Source of the DNA: Arthrobacter bambusae
Lineage (GTDB): Bacteria > Actinomycetota > Actinomycetes > Actinomycetales > Micrococcaceae
Length of the DNA: 64,000 bases
NCBI RefSeq assembly: GCF_022606295.1
Contig: NZ_JAHHZS010000004.1
Coordinates: 1-64,000, forward strand
Direction of reading: 5' to 3'
Position numbers and translations under genes: made by a program
Shown here: piece after piece, positions 17,669 through 26,135 of the stretch
How positions within the stretch are numbered: the stretch's first letter is position 1
Layout: every line of letters starts with the position of its first letter
The notes under the pieces: model-generated
Database searches by the model: none
The model's input: only the letters and a program-made list of their open reading frames with translations
Told to the model about the DNA's origin: nothing

Positions 17669-19258
17669 TTACTTGAACAGACGAATTGACGCGGGCTCGA
17701 TGCTGTCGCTCTGGACGAACTCCGCCTTGCTGCCGAACACTGACACAACCGAGTTCGCGAACGGAATGACGTCTGCGGCGGCGATGAGTGCTGCCTCGGC
17801 GTGCGACCAGTCGTCACAGCCTTCCTTGCCCGGCTTCGTCGCGGCAGAGGTCGTGGCGGCGATGTACTCGGCGTTATCGGTGTAGCCGAAGTTTGAGCCT
17901 TTCGGCGGGGTTGAGCCGGCGAAGAACGGCACGATCTGGCTGGGCAGGCCAACGCCGACTGAGATGAGTGCAACGTCCCAGTCGCCGGTACCGAAGAGCG
18001 TCTGGCTCACGCCGTTGGCATCGACACCCTTGGGGGTCGCCTCAACGCCGAGCTCTTTCCACATCGACTGCAGCAGCTCCGCGGTCGAGCCGAAGGAGTC
18101 GGAAATATACGAGGGGTAGATGACGGTGAGTGAGAGCTTCACCCCGTTCTTCTCCCGTACGCCGTCCGACCCGGGTTTCCAGCCGGCGGAATCGAGTGCG
18201 TCGGCTGCGGCCTTCACATCGAAGGCCGGGATGTTGGCCTTCGCCACGTCGGCATGGCAAGGGTTTGGCGCCGCGTTGACGAGGCTGGTCGGCGCGGTGC
18301 CCTTGCCGTTCGAGAGAACCGCGCGCAGCTTTTCGAGGTTCAGGTCCTGGGTGAGGGCGAGGCGAAGTGCCTTATCAGAAAGCAGTTTCTTTGGGTTCTT
18401 GTTGAACTGGATCTGTCCCAAGCCAACCTGAACATCATTGGAGAAGAGCTTATTGGTGCGCAGCCGATCGGAATCGGGCCCCACAACCTGTGCGGCGTTC
18501 AGTTCGCCGGAAAGCAACAGATTTGCCGCAGTGGTCTCGTTGGGCAGGACTTTGAAGATGACCGTGGCGGGGATGCCGGCCTGCTTCGGGTCCCAGTCGC
18601 CGGGGCCCCAAACGAACTCTTTGCGCCTGGTCAGTGTGTACTGCGAGTTCGGGGCGATCTTGGTCATCGTGTACATGCCGGTCGCGCCTTCACCCTTGGC
18701 GAGCGCGTCCGCGTGGGCAAGAGCCGGCCCGCACACCATGTGCACGCTGCCAACGTTTTCGAGTAGGAAGGCGTCGGGCGCGCCGCTCTTTACGCTCAGC
18801 ACGCCGGTGGCGTCGTCGCCTGTCGCGACGGTGCCGGCTTGTACGTTAAGCCCGACGAGGGGTGAGCCGTTCTTCGGGTCCGCAATGAAGTTGATGTTGT
18901 CCGCGAGCATTGACGCGGTTATCGGGGTGCCGTCAGCGCAGGTGGCGTCCTTGCGGAGGGTGAAGGTGGCGTTGGTGGTGTCGGCCTTCCACTTGTTCGC
19001 GAGTCCGGAAAGGATGGTGCCGTCACTCCCTACCTCGACGAGGCGCGAATAGAGGAAGCGGTCGATGGTGCGCGCGACATTCATCGCGGTGATCATGGGG
19101 TTGAGGTTTCCCGGGTCGGCGCCGATTGCCATGGTGAATGTGCCGTCGGTCGCAAGCTCGTTGCCGGAGTGGTTGCCGGAAGCGCCGGGCGCGGCGCAGG
19201 CCGTGAGAGCAAGTGCTGCCGCCCCAACGAGGGCGACGAGTGGGGTAATGGAACGCAT
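17669..19258 (-). CDS. Peptide ABC transporter substrate-binding lipoprotein (SBP_bac_5)
   Basis: A 529-aa extracytoplasmic lipoprotein. The ATG at 19258 follows GGAGG by seven bases and starts a signal peptide ending in the lipobox LTACAAPG, so the mature protein is anchored through Cys. The body resembles family 5 binding proteins (for example LNPMITAMNVARTIDRFLYS near the N-terminus and the late DSAGWKPGSDGVREKNG loop). It is the first transporter gene of the array, 49 bases after the class-A-like hydrolase gene. Family 5 covers di- and oligopeptides, nickel and some sugars; peptides are favoured here by the neighbours. Confidence 0.93.
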   Translation of the reverse strand: MRSITPLVALVGAAALALTACAAPGASGNHSGNELATDGTFTMAIGADPGNLNPMITAMNVARTIDRFLYSRLVEVGSDGTILSGLANKWKADTTNATFTLRKDATCADGTPITASMLADNINFIADPKNGSPLVGLNVQAGTVATGDDATGVLSVKSGAPDAFLLENVGSVHMVCGPALAHADALAKGEGATGMYTMTKIAPNSQYTLTRRKEFVWGPGDWDPKQAGIPATVIFKVLPNETTAANLLLSGELNAAQVVGPDSDRLRTNKLFSNDVQVGLGQIQFNKNPKKLLSDKALRLALTQDLNLEKLRAVLSNGKGTAPTSLVNAAPNPCHADVAKANIPAFDVKAAADALDSAGWKPGSDGVREKNGVKLSLTVIYPSYISDSFGSTAELLQSMWKELGVEATPKGVDANGVSQTLFGTGDWDVALISVGVGLPSQIVPFFAGSTPPKGSNFGYTDNAEYIAATTSAATKPGKEGCDDWSHAEAALIAAADVIPFANSVVSVFGSKAEFVQSDSIEPASIRLFK

Positions 19259-19307
19259 GAGATGCCTCCAGCTGGTCGTGTGCGGGATGGGATGTGTGCG
19301 GGTGGAG

Positions 19308-20195
19308 TTACGAAGAGAGCTCCCGGAGGTGCTCAACCGCGAGGTGACCGGCCACGCCGATGGAGGCGTCGACGGCGGGCAGGCGGTCTGCCAGCGAGTC
19401 GGCTCTGGTGAAGACGGCGACCGCATACTGCCGTCCGTCCGGGTAGGTGACGACGCCCGCCTCATTGCGCACTGCGGGCACGGTTCCCGTCTTCGCGGCA
19501 ATCAGTACATCACTCGGGAATCCCGATGACAGCCGGTGCGGCCAGATCTGCTGCGCCATGATGTCCCTGGCGGTCTTGCAGGCCGCTGGAGACGCTGCGG
19601 TGTCAGTCCAGATTGCATTCAGGAGTGTCGTGATGTCCCGCGGAGTCGACGCGGCAGTTCGCAGCGGATCAAGGATCGAGAGGCCCCAGATCTGCTCGGC
19701 CGTCGCCGCTTCCAGCAGCTCCTCGAGGTCGCAGTCCGCCCCGCCGCCAAGGTCCTCGACGACCGAAGCGAACAAGTCTTCGCAGCAGCCGATCAGACGC
19801 GTTTGGCTGAGCCCGAGGTCGCTCACGACCTGGTCGACTGCCTCCCGACCGAGTCGGTGGTAGAGGACGTCGGTTGCGGCGTTATCGCTCATCACCATCA
19901 TGTTGTGGGCGAGGTCACGCCAGCTGGCCTCGACATCGTCGGCGAATCCCGCGGTCCCGACTCCGCCGGTGCGGTAGCGCGCAGTGACAGTTGTCCGCCC
20001 GCTTGGATCCAGCCGGCCGGCATCGACCGCGCGGACAAAGGCGACCAGGACGAAGATCTTGAACACGGATGCAAGAATGACGCGCTCGTCGGAGCGGACG
20101 GAGACCTCGTGGTCGCAAGCCGCTCCGATTTCGCGGGCGTGCAGAAAGCCGGTGGCTCCAACCCGCGTGAAGACATCCGAGATGGCGGCGGTCAT
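19308..20195 (-). CDS. Class A beta-lactamase-like serine hydrolase, cytoplasmic
   Basis: A 295-aa serine hydrolase with the penicilloyl-enzyme motifs S43-VFK46, S103-D-N105 and K235-T-G, in the spacing of class A beta-lactamases. It has no export signal, and I do not see a clear omega-loop ExxLN motif, so it is unlikely to be a resistance beta-lactamase. The ATG at 20195 overlaps the stop of the S12 gene (ATGA), and the peptide-binding lipoprotein follows 49 bases later. Its place in a peptide-import operon suggests a D-amidase or D-peptidase; that function is an inference. Confidence 0.78.
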   Translation of the reverse strand: MTAAISDVFTRVGATGFLHAREIGAACDHEVSVRSDERVILASVFKIFVLVAFVRAVDAGRLDPSGRTTVTARYRTGGVGTAGFADDVEASWRDLAHNMMVMSDNAATDVLYHRLGREAVDQVVSDLGLSQTRLIGCCEDLFASVVEDLGGGADCDLEELLEAATAEQIWGLSILDPLRTAASTPRDITTLLNAIWTDTAASPAACKTARDIMAQQIWPHRLSSGFPSDVLIAAKTGTVPAVRNEAGVVTYPDGRQYAVAVFTRADSLADRLPAVDASIGVAGHLAVEHLRELSS

Positions 20196-21583
20196 GCCGA
20201 CACCCGGCGGTCGGCGCGACCGGTGTGCAGGTACAGCGCGTTGCCGTTGCCGTCGTCGCCAACGAAGGCGTGCGGTGTGTGTAATCCGTTACGGGCTTTG
20301 CGTGCGATCAGGGTGTCGCCCTTCCAAGGCACCAGCTCGACCGGGGGCCGCTCCAGGGCAAGCTCGGCGAAGATTCCCTTCATCTTCTGTTCGATCCAGA
20401 TCCGCCCCTCTGTGTCCTGGGTGACGTGGGAGTCCGCGACCTGTGAGCTGTAGGTGCCGACGTAGCGCGAGGCATCGATGGCGTGGACGTCGTTCGCGGG
20501 GGTGGGAAGCTCCGGCACGACAATGCCAGTGAGACGGTTGATGACCGGGGAGATGAGCTCCTTGTAAAGGCCAAGAACGTCGCCGCCGTTTGTCAGCACC
20601 GCAATCGCGGCCTTCTGCCCGGGGATCACGCGGAGGAAAGCGCTCTGGCCGATTGTTCCTCCGTCGTGGCCGATGACGGGACCGCCCTCCCAATTGAAGA
20701 GCTCCCAGCCAAGACCCCAGCTGTCGCCCATGAGACCGAGCTCCGGAAGCTTGACCTGCTGCTCCTGCATTGCTGCAACGCTTTCGGCGCTCAGGATCCG
20801 TTTGCCATCCGGGCCAACTCCGCCATCGATGTGCATCTTTGCGAAGGCGATGAGGTTGCTCGCGCTCATAGCGAAAACGGATCCGGCCGGAGCGTTCGAA
20901 CGCACGAGTGACCAGACCTGTGCCGGCTCCGGGGCGGCGCCCTCGGTCGGGCTGATGTGACCAAGCGCGGCACGGAACATGATTGCCTCGCCTGCCCCCG
21001 TGGCCGCGTGCTTGAGCTGCAGCGGGTCGATGAGGTGTTCGCGCAGGCAAGCCTCATAGTGCTTGCCACGAACAACCTCGACGATGCGGCCGAGAACCGA
21101 GAAGGCTGCGTTGTTGTAGGAGAACATTTCGCCGGGTTCGAAGAGCTGTGGCACGTCGGCGAGGATCGGCATGAACTTCTCGACGGCGTCTTCGCCCTCG
21201 GTCGTGGCGGTGAAGATGTCGCCCTCAAAACCGGAGAGGTGGCTTAGGAGCTGACGAACGGTGATTTTCGCCGCGGCGGCCTCGTCGGCGATGACGAAGT
21301 CCTTGACGTAGCGGCGGACAGGTGCGTCGAGGTCGACGAGTCCCTCTTCGACAAGCTGCATGACAAGCGAGGTGGTCCAGACCTTGGTGATGGAACCGAT
21401 CTGGAAGACCGAGTCGGTGGTGGCCTCTACGCCGCTCGCTTTGTTCAAGATGCCTGCCGCGGTCCGGACCACGTCGCCATCACTGAGAATCGCCACGGAT
21501 GCGGCGGGCACTTGGTATTTGGCGATGAGGTCGGGCAGCTTTTCCTCGACCCAAGCACCGATCTGTGACAGTGATTCCACCAT
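20192..21583 (-). CDS. Stand-alone S12 family serine hydrolase (D-aminopeptidase/PBP-like)
   Basis: A 463-aa cytoplasmic serine hydrolase closely related to the S12 halves of the two fusion proteins: it shares FQIGSITKVWT, with S64 and K67, then Y156-N-N158, HDGGTIG and the same C-terminal tail type (YVGTYSS). The ATG at 21583 is preceded by GAGGAGG. S12 enzymes of this sort include D-stereospecific aminopeptidases and DD-carboxypeptidases. A palindrome shared with the other control region of the island lies about 95 bases upstream. Three related S12 domains in one cluster point to duplication inside it. Confidence 0.88.
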   Translation of the reverse strand: MVESLSQIGAWVEEKLPDLIAKYQVPAASVAILSDGDVVRTAAGILNKASGVEATTDSVFQIGSITKVWTTSLVMQLVEEGLVDLDAPVRRYVKDFVIADEAAAAKITVRQLLSHLSGFEGDIFTATTEGEDAVEKFMPILADVPQLFEPGEMFSYNNAAFSVLGRIVEVVRGKHYEACLREHLIDPLQLKHAATGAGEAIMFRAALGHISPTEGAAPEPAQVWSLVRSNAPAGSVFAMSASNLIAFAKMHIDGGVGPDGKRILSAESVAAMQEQQVKLPELGLMGDSWGLGWELFNWEGGPVIGHDGGTIGQSAFLRVIPGQKAAIAVLTNGGDVLGLYKELISPVINRLTGIVVPELPTPANDVHAIDASRYVGTYSSQVADSHVTQDTEGRIWIEQKMKGIFAELALERPPVELVPWKGDTLIARKARNGLHTPHAFVGDDGNGNALYLHTGRADRRVSA

Positions 21584-21678
21584 GAAAGTTCCTCCTCGTT
21601 GAGAATGCGAATTCGCTGAGCCTATTCGCTGCCGCCGCACTAAAAACTGGTAGCAAACGACGAGACTTGTGTGCAGCT

Positions 21679-21694
21679 TGGTTCGATCGCACAA
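21679..21694. promoter_or_regulatory. Palindromic operator candidate, copy 2
   Basis: Plus strand TGGTTCGATCGCACAA fits TnGTnCGATCGnACnA. Read on the minus strand, 16 of 18 bases (TTGTGCGATCG-AC-AAG) match the site at 1906. It lies in the 172-base gap between the amidohydrolase gene and the S12 gene, which suggests a second promoter there that drives the S12-to-M20 gene array. Confidence 0.5.
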
Positions 21695-21755
21695 AGTGGC
21701 CTGCTCGCCGCAAGATGCGTCGGGTCGCGTGCATCCCGAGCAAAGTAGGTTCCGG

Positions 21756-23237
21756 TCATTGGGGGTCTCCCTTGAGTGGGCGGCCGGGGAACGCGTCCGT
21801 CAGCATGAGGCCGCCCCGCACGACGGCTGTACCGCCGACGAAGAGATGGCGCACACCGACGGAGGGACGGGTGGAATCGAAGTAACTTGCGGTGTCGGAG
21901 AAGCGCTCCGGCTCGATCACGACGATGTCGGCGTCCGCACCGATACCAATGTGGCCCTTGGCCCGTGCGCCGGACGCTGCATCATCGAGAACGCGCGCCG
22001 GCAAGTAGGAACAGCGCCGGAATGCCTCCAGCCAGCTCCAGGCGCCGGTCTCACGCACCATCATGCGAATCGACCGGGCAAACGTTCCTGCCGTGCGGGG
22101 GTGGGTGGCGCCCCCGGCCGGTAGCGGCCACTGGAGTGATTCGCGAACTTCGCGGGCCCACGTGACGGGCATGGCATCGCTCGCGACGATGGCATCGGGA
22201 AAGGCGAGGGCGCTCTGAAGGAGGGCCCGGTCGCTCGGATCCTCTTCGTTGAGGAACGCGACTACGCACGCGGCGGCCGGGTCGGTGCGGCGAATCTCTG
22301 TCAGGCGCGCGGCATCCGCGACCCGTTCACCGGTGGTGACGATCGTGATGTCGCTCGGCTTGATGCCCCAGGCGCCGAGGCGCTGCGGATCGAGGAAGAA
22401 TGCGCCGATCGCGGTGCTGCCCGCACCGTAGGGGTAGGTCTCCACAGTGACGCGGTTTCCCTCGGCCTGAGAGCGTTCGAGCATGCCGAGCACACGGTCA
22501 ATGTGGCGGCGGGAGGTGCTGTTGACATGACAGTGGTGCATGGCCGCGCCGGTTTCGGCGGCGGCAATCATGATCTCCGCAGAGCCGTCGATCGGTGTCG
22601 TCGGGTCCGCCTCGATCAATTCACGCACATGGGTGAATGTGGGAGCCTTCGCTGCGGCGGCGAGACGGGCGACCGCAAGGAACTCCGCCGGATCGGTGCG
22701 CGGCGCATAGCCGAGCAGGATGCCGATTCCGAGAGCGCCGTCTGCGATCTCTGTCTCGAGCTGCGCGAGCCAGGTGCTCAACTCACGCGGGGTCGAACTG
22801 CGCTGCCACTCTGGTTTGGCGAGCAAGCCGAGGGCGTTGTGCACATCGGCGACCGGTGCCTCGCCTAGATGAGCAAAGGCGCGCGCCTGCGCCCAGGAGG
22901 CCGAAAAGCCGTAGTTGAGGGGGCGGCCCTCGCGCGCGGCATTGGCCATCGCCGCAGCGACCGGGGCCAGCCCAGCTTCGAGGTCAAGTGCCGTCGTGAC
23001 TCCGTCCATCGCCTGCAGGCGCTGCCCGGCGACGGAATGAACATGGCTGTGGAGGTCGACGAAGCCCGGACCGACTATGCATCCGCTGACGTCGATGACC
23101 GTGGCCCTTTCGGTCTCGGCGCGGGACAGCTGGGCCCCTGCCGCGGCTATGCGGCCGTCCTCGATGAGGAGATCGCTGATGTTGTCGTGTCCGGTGCCGG
23201 GGTCGATGACCCGGCCGCCCTTTAGAAGTGTGCGCAT
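21756..23237 (-). CDS. N-acyl-D-amino-acid deacylase-like amidohydrolase
   Basis: A 493-aa metal-dependent amidohydrolase of the D-aminoacylase/dihydroorotase superfamily. The metal motif is H63-S-H65 (DLHSHVH); later conserved segments are FTHVREL, HHCHVNST and VASDAMPVT, which hold the second-shell His and the catalytic Asp. In D-aminoacylases a bridging Cys follows GVTT; here the segment is GVTTALDLEAG with an acidic residue at 87, so metal use may differ. The ATG at 23237 gives a normal amidohydrolase N-terminus (TLLKGGRVIDPGTG). It is the first gene of the minus-strand array. Substrate is inferred to be an N-acylated D-amino acid or cyclic amide. Confidence 0.82.
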   Translation of the reverse strand: MRTLLKGGRVIDPGTGHDNISDLLIEDGRIAAAGAQLSRAETERATVIDVSGCIVGPGFVDLHSHVHSVAGQRLQAMDGVTTALDLEAGLAPVAAAMANAAREGRPLNYGFSASWAQARAFAHLGEAPVADVHNALGLLAKPEWQRSSTPRELSTWLAQLETEIADGALGIGILLGYAPRTDPAEFLAVARLAAAAKAPTFTHVRELIEADPTTPIDGSAEIMIAAAETGAAMHHCHVNSTSRRHIDRVLGMLERSQAEGNRVTVETYPYGAGSTAIGAFFLDPQRLGAWGIKPSDITIVTTGERVADAARLTEIRRTDPAAACVVAFLNEEDPSDRALLQSALAFPDAIVASDAMPVTWAREVRESLQWPLPAGGATHPRTAGTFARSIRMMVRETGAWSWLEAFRRCSYLPARVLDDAASGARAKGHIGIGADADIVVIEPERFSDTASYFDSTRPSVGVRHLFVGGTAVVRGGLMLTDAFPGRPLKGDPQ

Positions 23238-23339
23238 TGAGCCAGCTTGGCAGGTTTCGGATGCATGCCAATTGGTCATTCTGACGATCGGCACCCGGTG
23301 ACATCGTCGGGTTGAACCACAACGAGCGCCGTCGTTCGC

Positions 23340-24392
23340 TTAGCTCCGGACGCCGAGTTCCCGGAACCGCGACCACGCCGCTGGCGCCAAGACCACCGCG
23401 ACGCCGACGGCGGCCCCGATCACCGTCTCGACGATGCGGTCCCGCAGCAAGAGCCCTGGCGGTACATTGGCAACCAGCAGGGTGGAAATGAGCGCCAGCG
23501 GCGTGACGAATACCTGTGCCACAAGGTATTGGCGCGCGATGAAGAGCTCGGCCCCGAACTGGCATGCGGCAATCACCAATACCATCTGCCACGGCGCCGG
23601 GCCGAGCCAGAGAATTCCGGCCAACACCAGCAAACCCAGCATGGTTCCCACGATCCTCTGGATTCCCCGTTGCACCCGGTGGCTGGTACTGCGCCCCACC
23701 AAGGGAACCACTGCCGCCACCATGGCCCAATAGCCGTGTCCGAACCCGAGCCATTGCCCGGCCAAGGTAGCAAGCGTTCCGGCCAGGCCGGCAGCAACGA
23801 AGTAGCCCAAGCCTTCCAGCCAAGCTGCCCGGACTTCCTGAGGAAGCAACCGGTCCGCCGCCGGCCGCTTCCAGGGTGTCCGGTGGCTCGGGACTACCCG
23901 CGCCGACATTCCGATCAGCAACGCCAACACAGCAGTCAAAACGGCGGCAAGCATCCCCTCCCAAAGCGGAGGCTGCTGAGGCACGGAGGCGATCGCGGCA
24001 AAAGCGAAAATGTGGAAGAGGGAACCTGCTGGGCGAAGCCGCCACAGCGCAGTCACGACGGAGCAAAAGGCTGCAACCAACGTGGTGCCCAGCGTGAGGA
24101 TCCACACGTAGGCGTCCGAGCCCTGTCCGATCCTGGCGGTGAGGGTGGCGAGCAGGATGATGCCGAGCAGGAGCGATCCGGCCCGGAGCTGGCTTCGAAA
24201 ACGGTGGCTATGGGGCTCGTTGCGGCCATAGATATTCGTGAACGCCGCAAAGCTGGCGAAAACAACAAGGTCCAGCCGTCCAAACAACACGAGGGTGATC
24301 AATGGCAGGAAGACGCCCACGGCGCAGCGCACGGCTGGGTGATGGTCCTTGTTGCCGGGACCGATCCTGAACATCTCTGCCAGGGCGTTCAC
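23340..24392 (-). CDS. FUSC family membrane protein
   Basis: An integral membrane protein of about 350 aa with an aromatic-acid-exporter/FUSC-like layout: two blocks of about five to six hydrophobic helices (residues about 20-150 and 195-340) joined by a short basic loop (ARVVPSHRTPWKRP). Relatives include fusaric-acid resistance and aromatic acid efflux proteins; the substrate here is unknown. The start is unclear: GTG at 24392 has GAGG 11 bases upstream, and a TTG at 24440 would add 16 residues but has no ribosome site. It begins the housekeeping segment after the peptide island and shows no link to it. Confidence 0.75.
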   Translation of the reverse strand: MNALAEMFRIGPGNKDHHPAVRCAVGVFLPLITLVLFGRLDLVVFASFAAFTNIYGRNEPHSHRFRSQLRAGSLLLGIILLATLTARIGQGSDAYVWILTLGTTLVAAFCSVVTALWRLRPAGSLFHIFAFAAIASVPQQPPLWEGMLAAVLTAVLALLIGMSARVVPSHRTPWKRPAADRLLPQEVRAAWLEGLGYFVAAGLAGTLATLAGQWLGFGHGYWAMVAAVVPLVGRSTSHRVQRGIQRIVGTMLGLLVLAGILWLGPAPWQMVLVIAACQFGAELFIARQYLVAQVFVTPLALISTLLVANVPPGLLLRDRIVETVIGAAVGVAVVLAPAAWSRFRELGVRS

Positions 24393-24652
24393 TGGATTGC
24401 CTGCCTCTGTTTTGCTTCTCTTGAGCGCTGTAGGGCTCAACTAATACTGCCCGACGGCGGCTCTGGCATCCGGTCCGAGCTTACGCCGGACGGCCCCGGG
24501 AAGCCCGATCGCCTTCCGTTGAATGACGTAAAAATTGCCGTGGGTGTGACGCCTGAACGCCGTCGATTGATAGTCTCGTTTCGGTTGTCACCAGCCGGGC
24601 CGGGGGCTCATTCCGGCCACCTCACCCGTACCCATTCACCGGAGGTCATTCC

Positions 24653-25084
24653 ATGCTCAAAGGTTTCAAGGACTTCGTTCTTCGCGGCAACATTATCGAG
24701 TTGTCCATCGCCGTCGTCATCGGCACCGCGTTCACCGCCCTGGTCGCAGCGTTCACCACCAACATCATCAACCCGGTTATCGCCGCCGCCGGCGGAGTCA
24801 ACGCGCAGGGACTGGGCTTCTCTATTTGGCCTGACAACGCGAAGACTTTCGTCAACTTCGGCGCCGTCATCACCGCGTTCGTCACCTTCCTGATCACGGC
24901 CGCCGTCGTGTACTTCATCTTCGTCGCGCCCATGAACAAGATCAACGAACTGACCAAGCGCCGCGCCTCCATTGAAGAGCCCGAGGACGAACCGCTTCCG
25001 GCCGACACCGCCCTGCTTGTTGAAATCCGTGACCTCCTGACGGAGCTCACCGCCGCCAACAAAAGCGACGAGAGCTCCCGCTAA
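24653..25084 (+). CDS. mscL: Large-conductance mechanosensitive channel
   Basis: A 143-aa MscL homologue that vents solutes on hypo-osmotic shock. It opens with the typical amphipathic N-terminus MLKGFKDFVLRGNI, followed by TM1 with the gate glycine/alanine face (ELSIAVVIGTAFTALV), a periplasmic loop, TM2 (AVITAFVTFLITAAVVYFIF) and a charged cytoplasmic helix rich in Glu. The ATG at 24653 has GGAGG seven bases upstream. It is monocistronic, ending at a 15-bp perfect hairpin. Confidence 0.96.
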   Translation: MLKGFKDFVLRGNIIELSIAVVIGTAFTALVAAFTTNIINPVIAAAGGVNAQGLGFSIWPDNAKTFVNFGAVITAFVTFLITAAVVYFIFVAPMNKINELTKRRASIEEPEDEPLPADTALLVEIRDLLTELTAANKSDESSR

Positions 25085-25096
25085 GTTCGCGCCCCA

Positions 25097-25135
25097 GGGC
25101 CAGTTCGGCGCATCCGGTCGGCGCCGAACTGGCCC
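25097..25135 (+). terminator. Perfect 15-bp hairpin after mscL
   Basis: GGGCCAGTTCGGCGC pairs perfectly with GCGCCGAACTGGCCC around a nine-base loop, 12 bases after the mscL stop. No T-run follows, so it may be a Rho-independent terminator of the T-poor actinobacterial kind. Confidence 0.6.
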
Positions 25136-25205
25136 CGATCAGGGCTGCCCAAGATCGTGACGCAGGCGCAATCCGCCTGAAACAGGATTCGGGCACGATG
25201 GTGCC

Positions 25206-26060
25206 ATGAAGCCGAACAAGAGGACTTCCATTACCGCTGAGCTCTCCTGCGAAGTGTGCGGCCAGATGCCCGAGGCCCCGAAGGCCCGGGTAACCGTGGC
25301 CCAAATCGCGGTGATGCTTCCCATCGAACTTCTTGTCCACGCCATTGTGGTTGAAACGCAACTGCCTTACCTGGCCAAGGTGCTCCTCCTGACCGTGACC
25401 GCAACTGTCCTGGTCATTTGGGTTGCCGAGCCCTCCGCGGCCAGGATCCTGCGGCGCTGGATCCACGCGCCTGCCCTCCGCCATCGCAGGAAGCTCGATT
25501 CGGCCCAGGCGCTTTGGCGGGCGAGGACGGTGCTCCGCGACCAGCCAGGTTCCCTCCAACGGATCACCCACTCGCTCGCCCGGATGAACATCAACATCCT
25601 CAGCATCCATGTCCACCCCATGGATGGAGCCGTCATGGACGAATTCGTATTGTCTGCTCCCGGCCACCTCGGCGAGCAAGAGCTATTGACAGCGCTCGAC
25701 GACGGCGGCGGCCGGGATTCACACGTGTGGCCTACCACCGCACTCGCCATGGCGGACGGCCAGACCAAGGCCCTGAGCCTGGCTGCCCGGATCGCCGACA
25801 ACCCGGACGAACTGCCGCTGGCGGTCGCCGAGCTCTTGTCGGCGAAAATCATCGCCCCGGAACCCGAAGGCCCGGCCGCCGGGGCGCGCGCCGCCGTCGG
25901 GCCCTCCACGACGCTCCTCAAGATCCCCACCGCCTGGCACGGGCCGCTCCTGTTCTCGCGACCGGACGAACCGTTCACGCCGGCAGAATCGGCACGCGCA
26001 CATCGGCTTGCCGAGCTGGCTGAAATCCTGGCGCACACCCGGAGGGGCAGCCGACCCTGA
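25206..26060 (+). CDS. Membrane-anchored ACT domain protein
   Basis: A 284-aa protein. Residues about 30-75 form two hydrophobic helices, followed by a basic stretch and an ACT domain (about 105-175; ARTVLRDQPGSLQRITHSL, then MNINILSIHVHPMDG), a fold that binds amino acids in regulators and metabolic enzymes. The C-terminal 100 residues have no motif I recognise. The ATG at 25206 lacks a good ribosome site; a later start after the helices cannot be ruled out. Ligand and role are unknown. The proline dehydrogenase gene follows 75 bases downstream, which could hint at amino acid sensing, but no shared transcript is shown. Confidence 0.65.
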   Translation: MKPNKRTSITAELSCEVCGQMPEAPKARVTVAQIAVMLPIELLVHAIVVETQLPYLAKVLLLTVTATVLVIWVAEPSAARILRRWIHAPALRHRRKLDSAQALWRARTVLRDQPGSLQRITHSLARMNINILSIHVHPMDGAVMDEFVLSAPGHLGEQELLTALDDGGGRDSHVWPTTALAMADGQTKALSLAARIADNPDELPLAVAELLSAKIIAPEPEGPAAGARAAVGPSTTLLKIPTAWHGPLLFSRPDEPFTPAESARAHRLAELAEILAHTRRGSRP

Positions 26061-26135
26061 GCAGCCCTGGGCCCCGCATTTCGCATCGTGAACGCCACCC
26101 CGGTGCCCGCGATCTCCACAGGTACAGTTTGTCGG

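Noticed and set aside
19308..20195. Annotating the class-A-like enzyme as a beta-lactamase resistance gene
   Set aside because: No export signal and no clear ExxLN loop; embedded in a catabolic operon.
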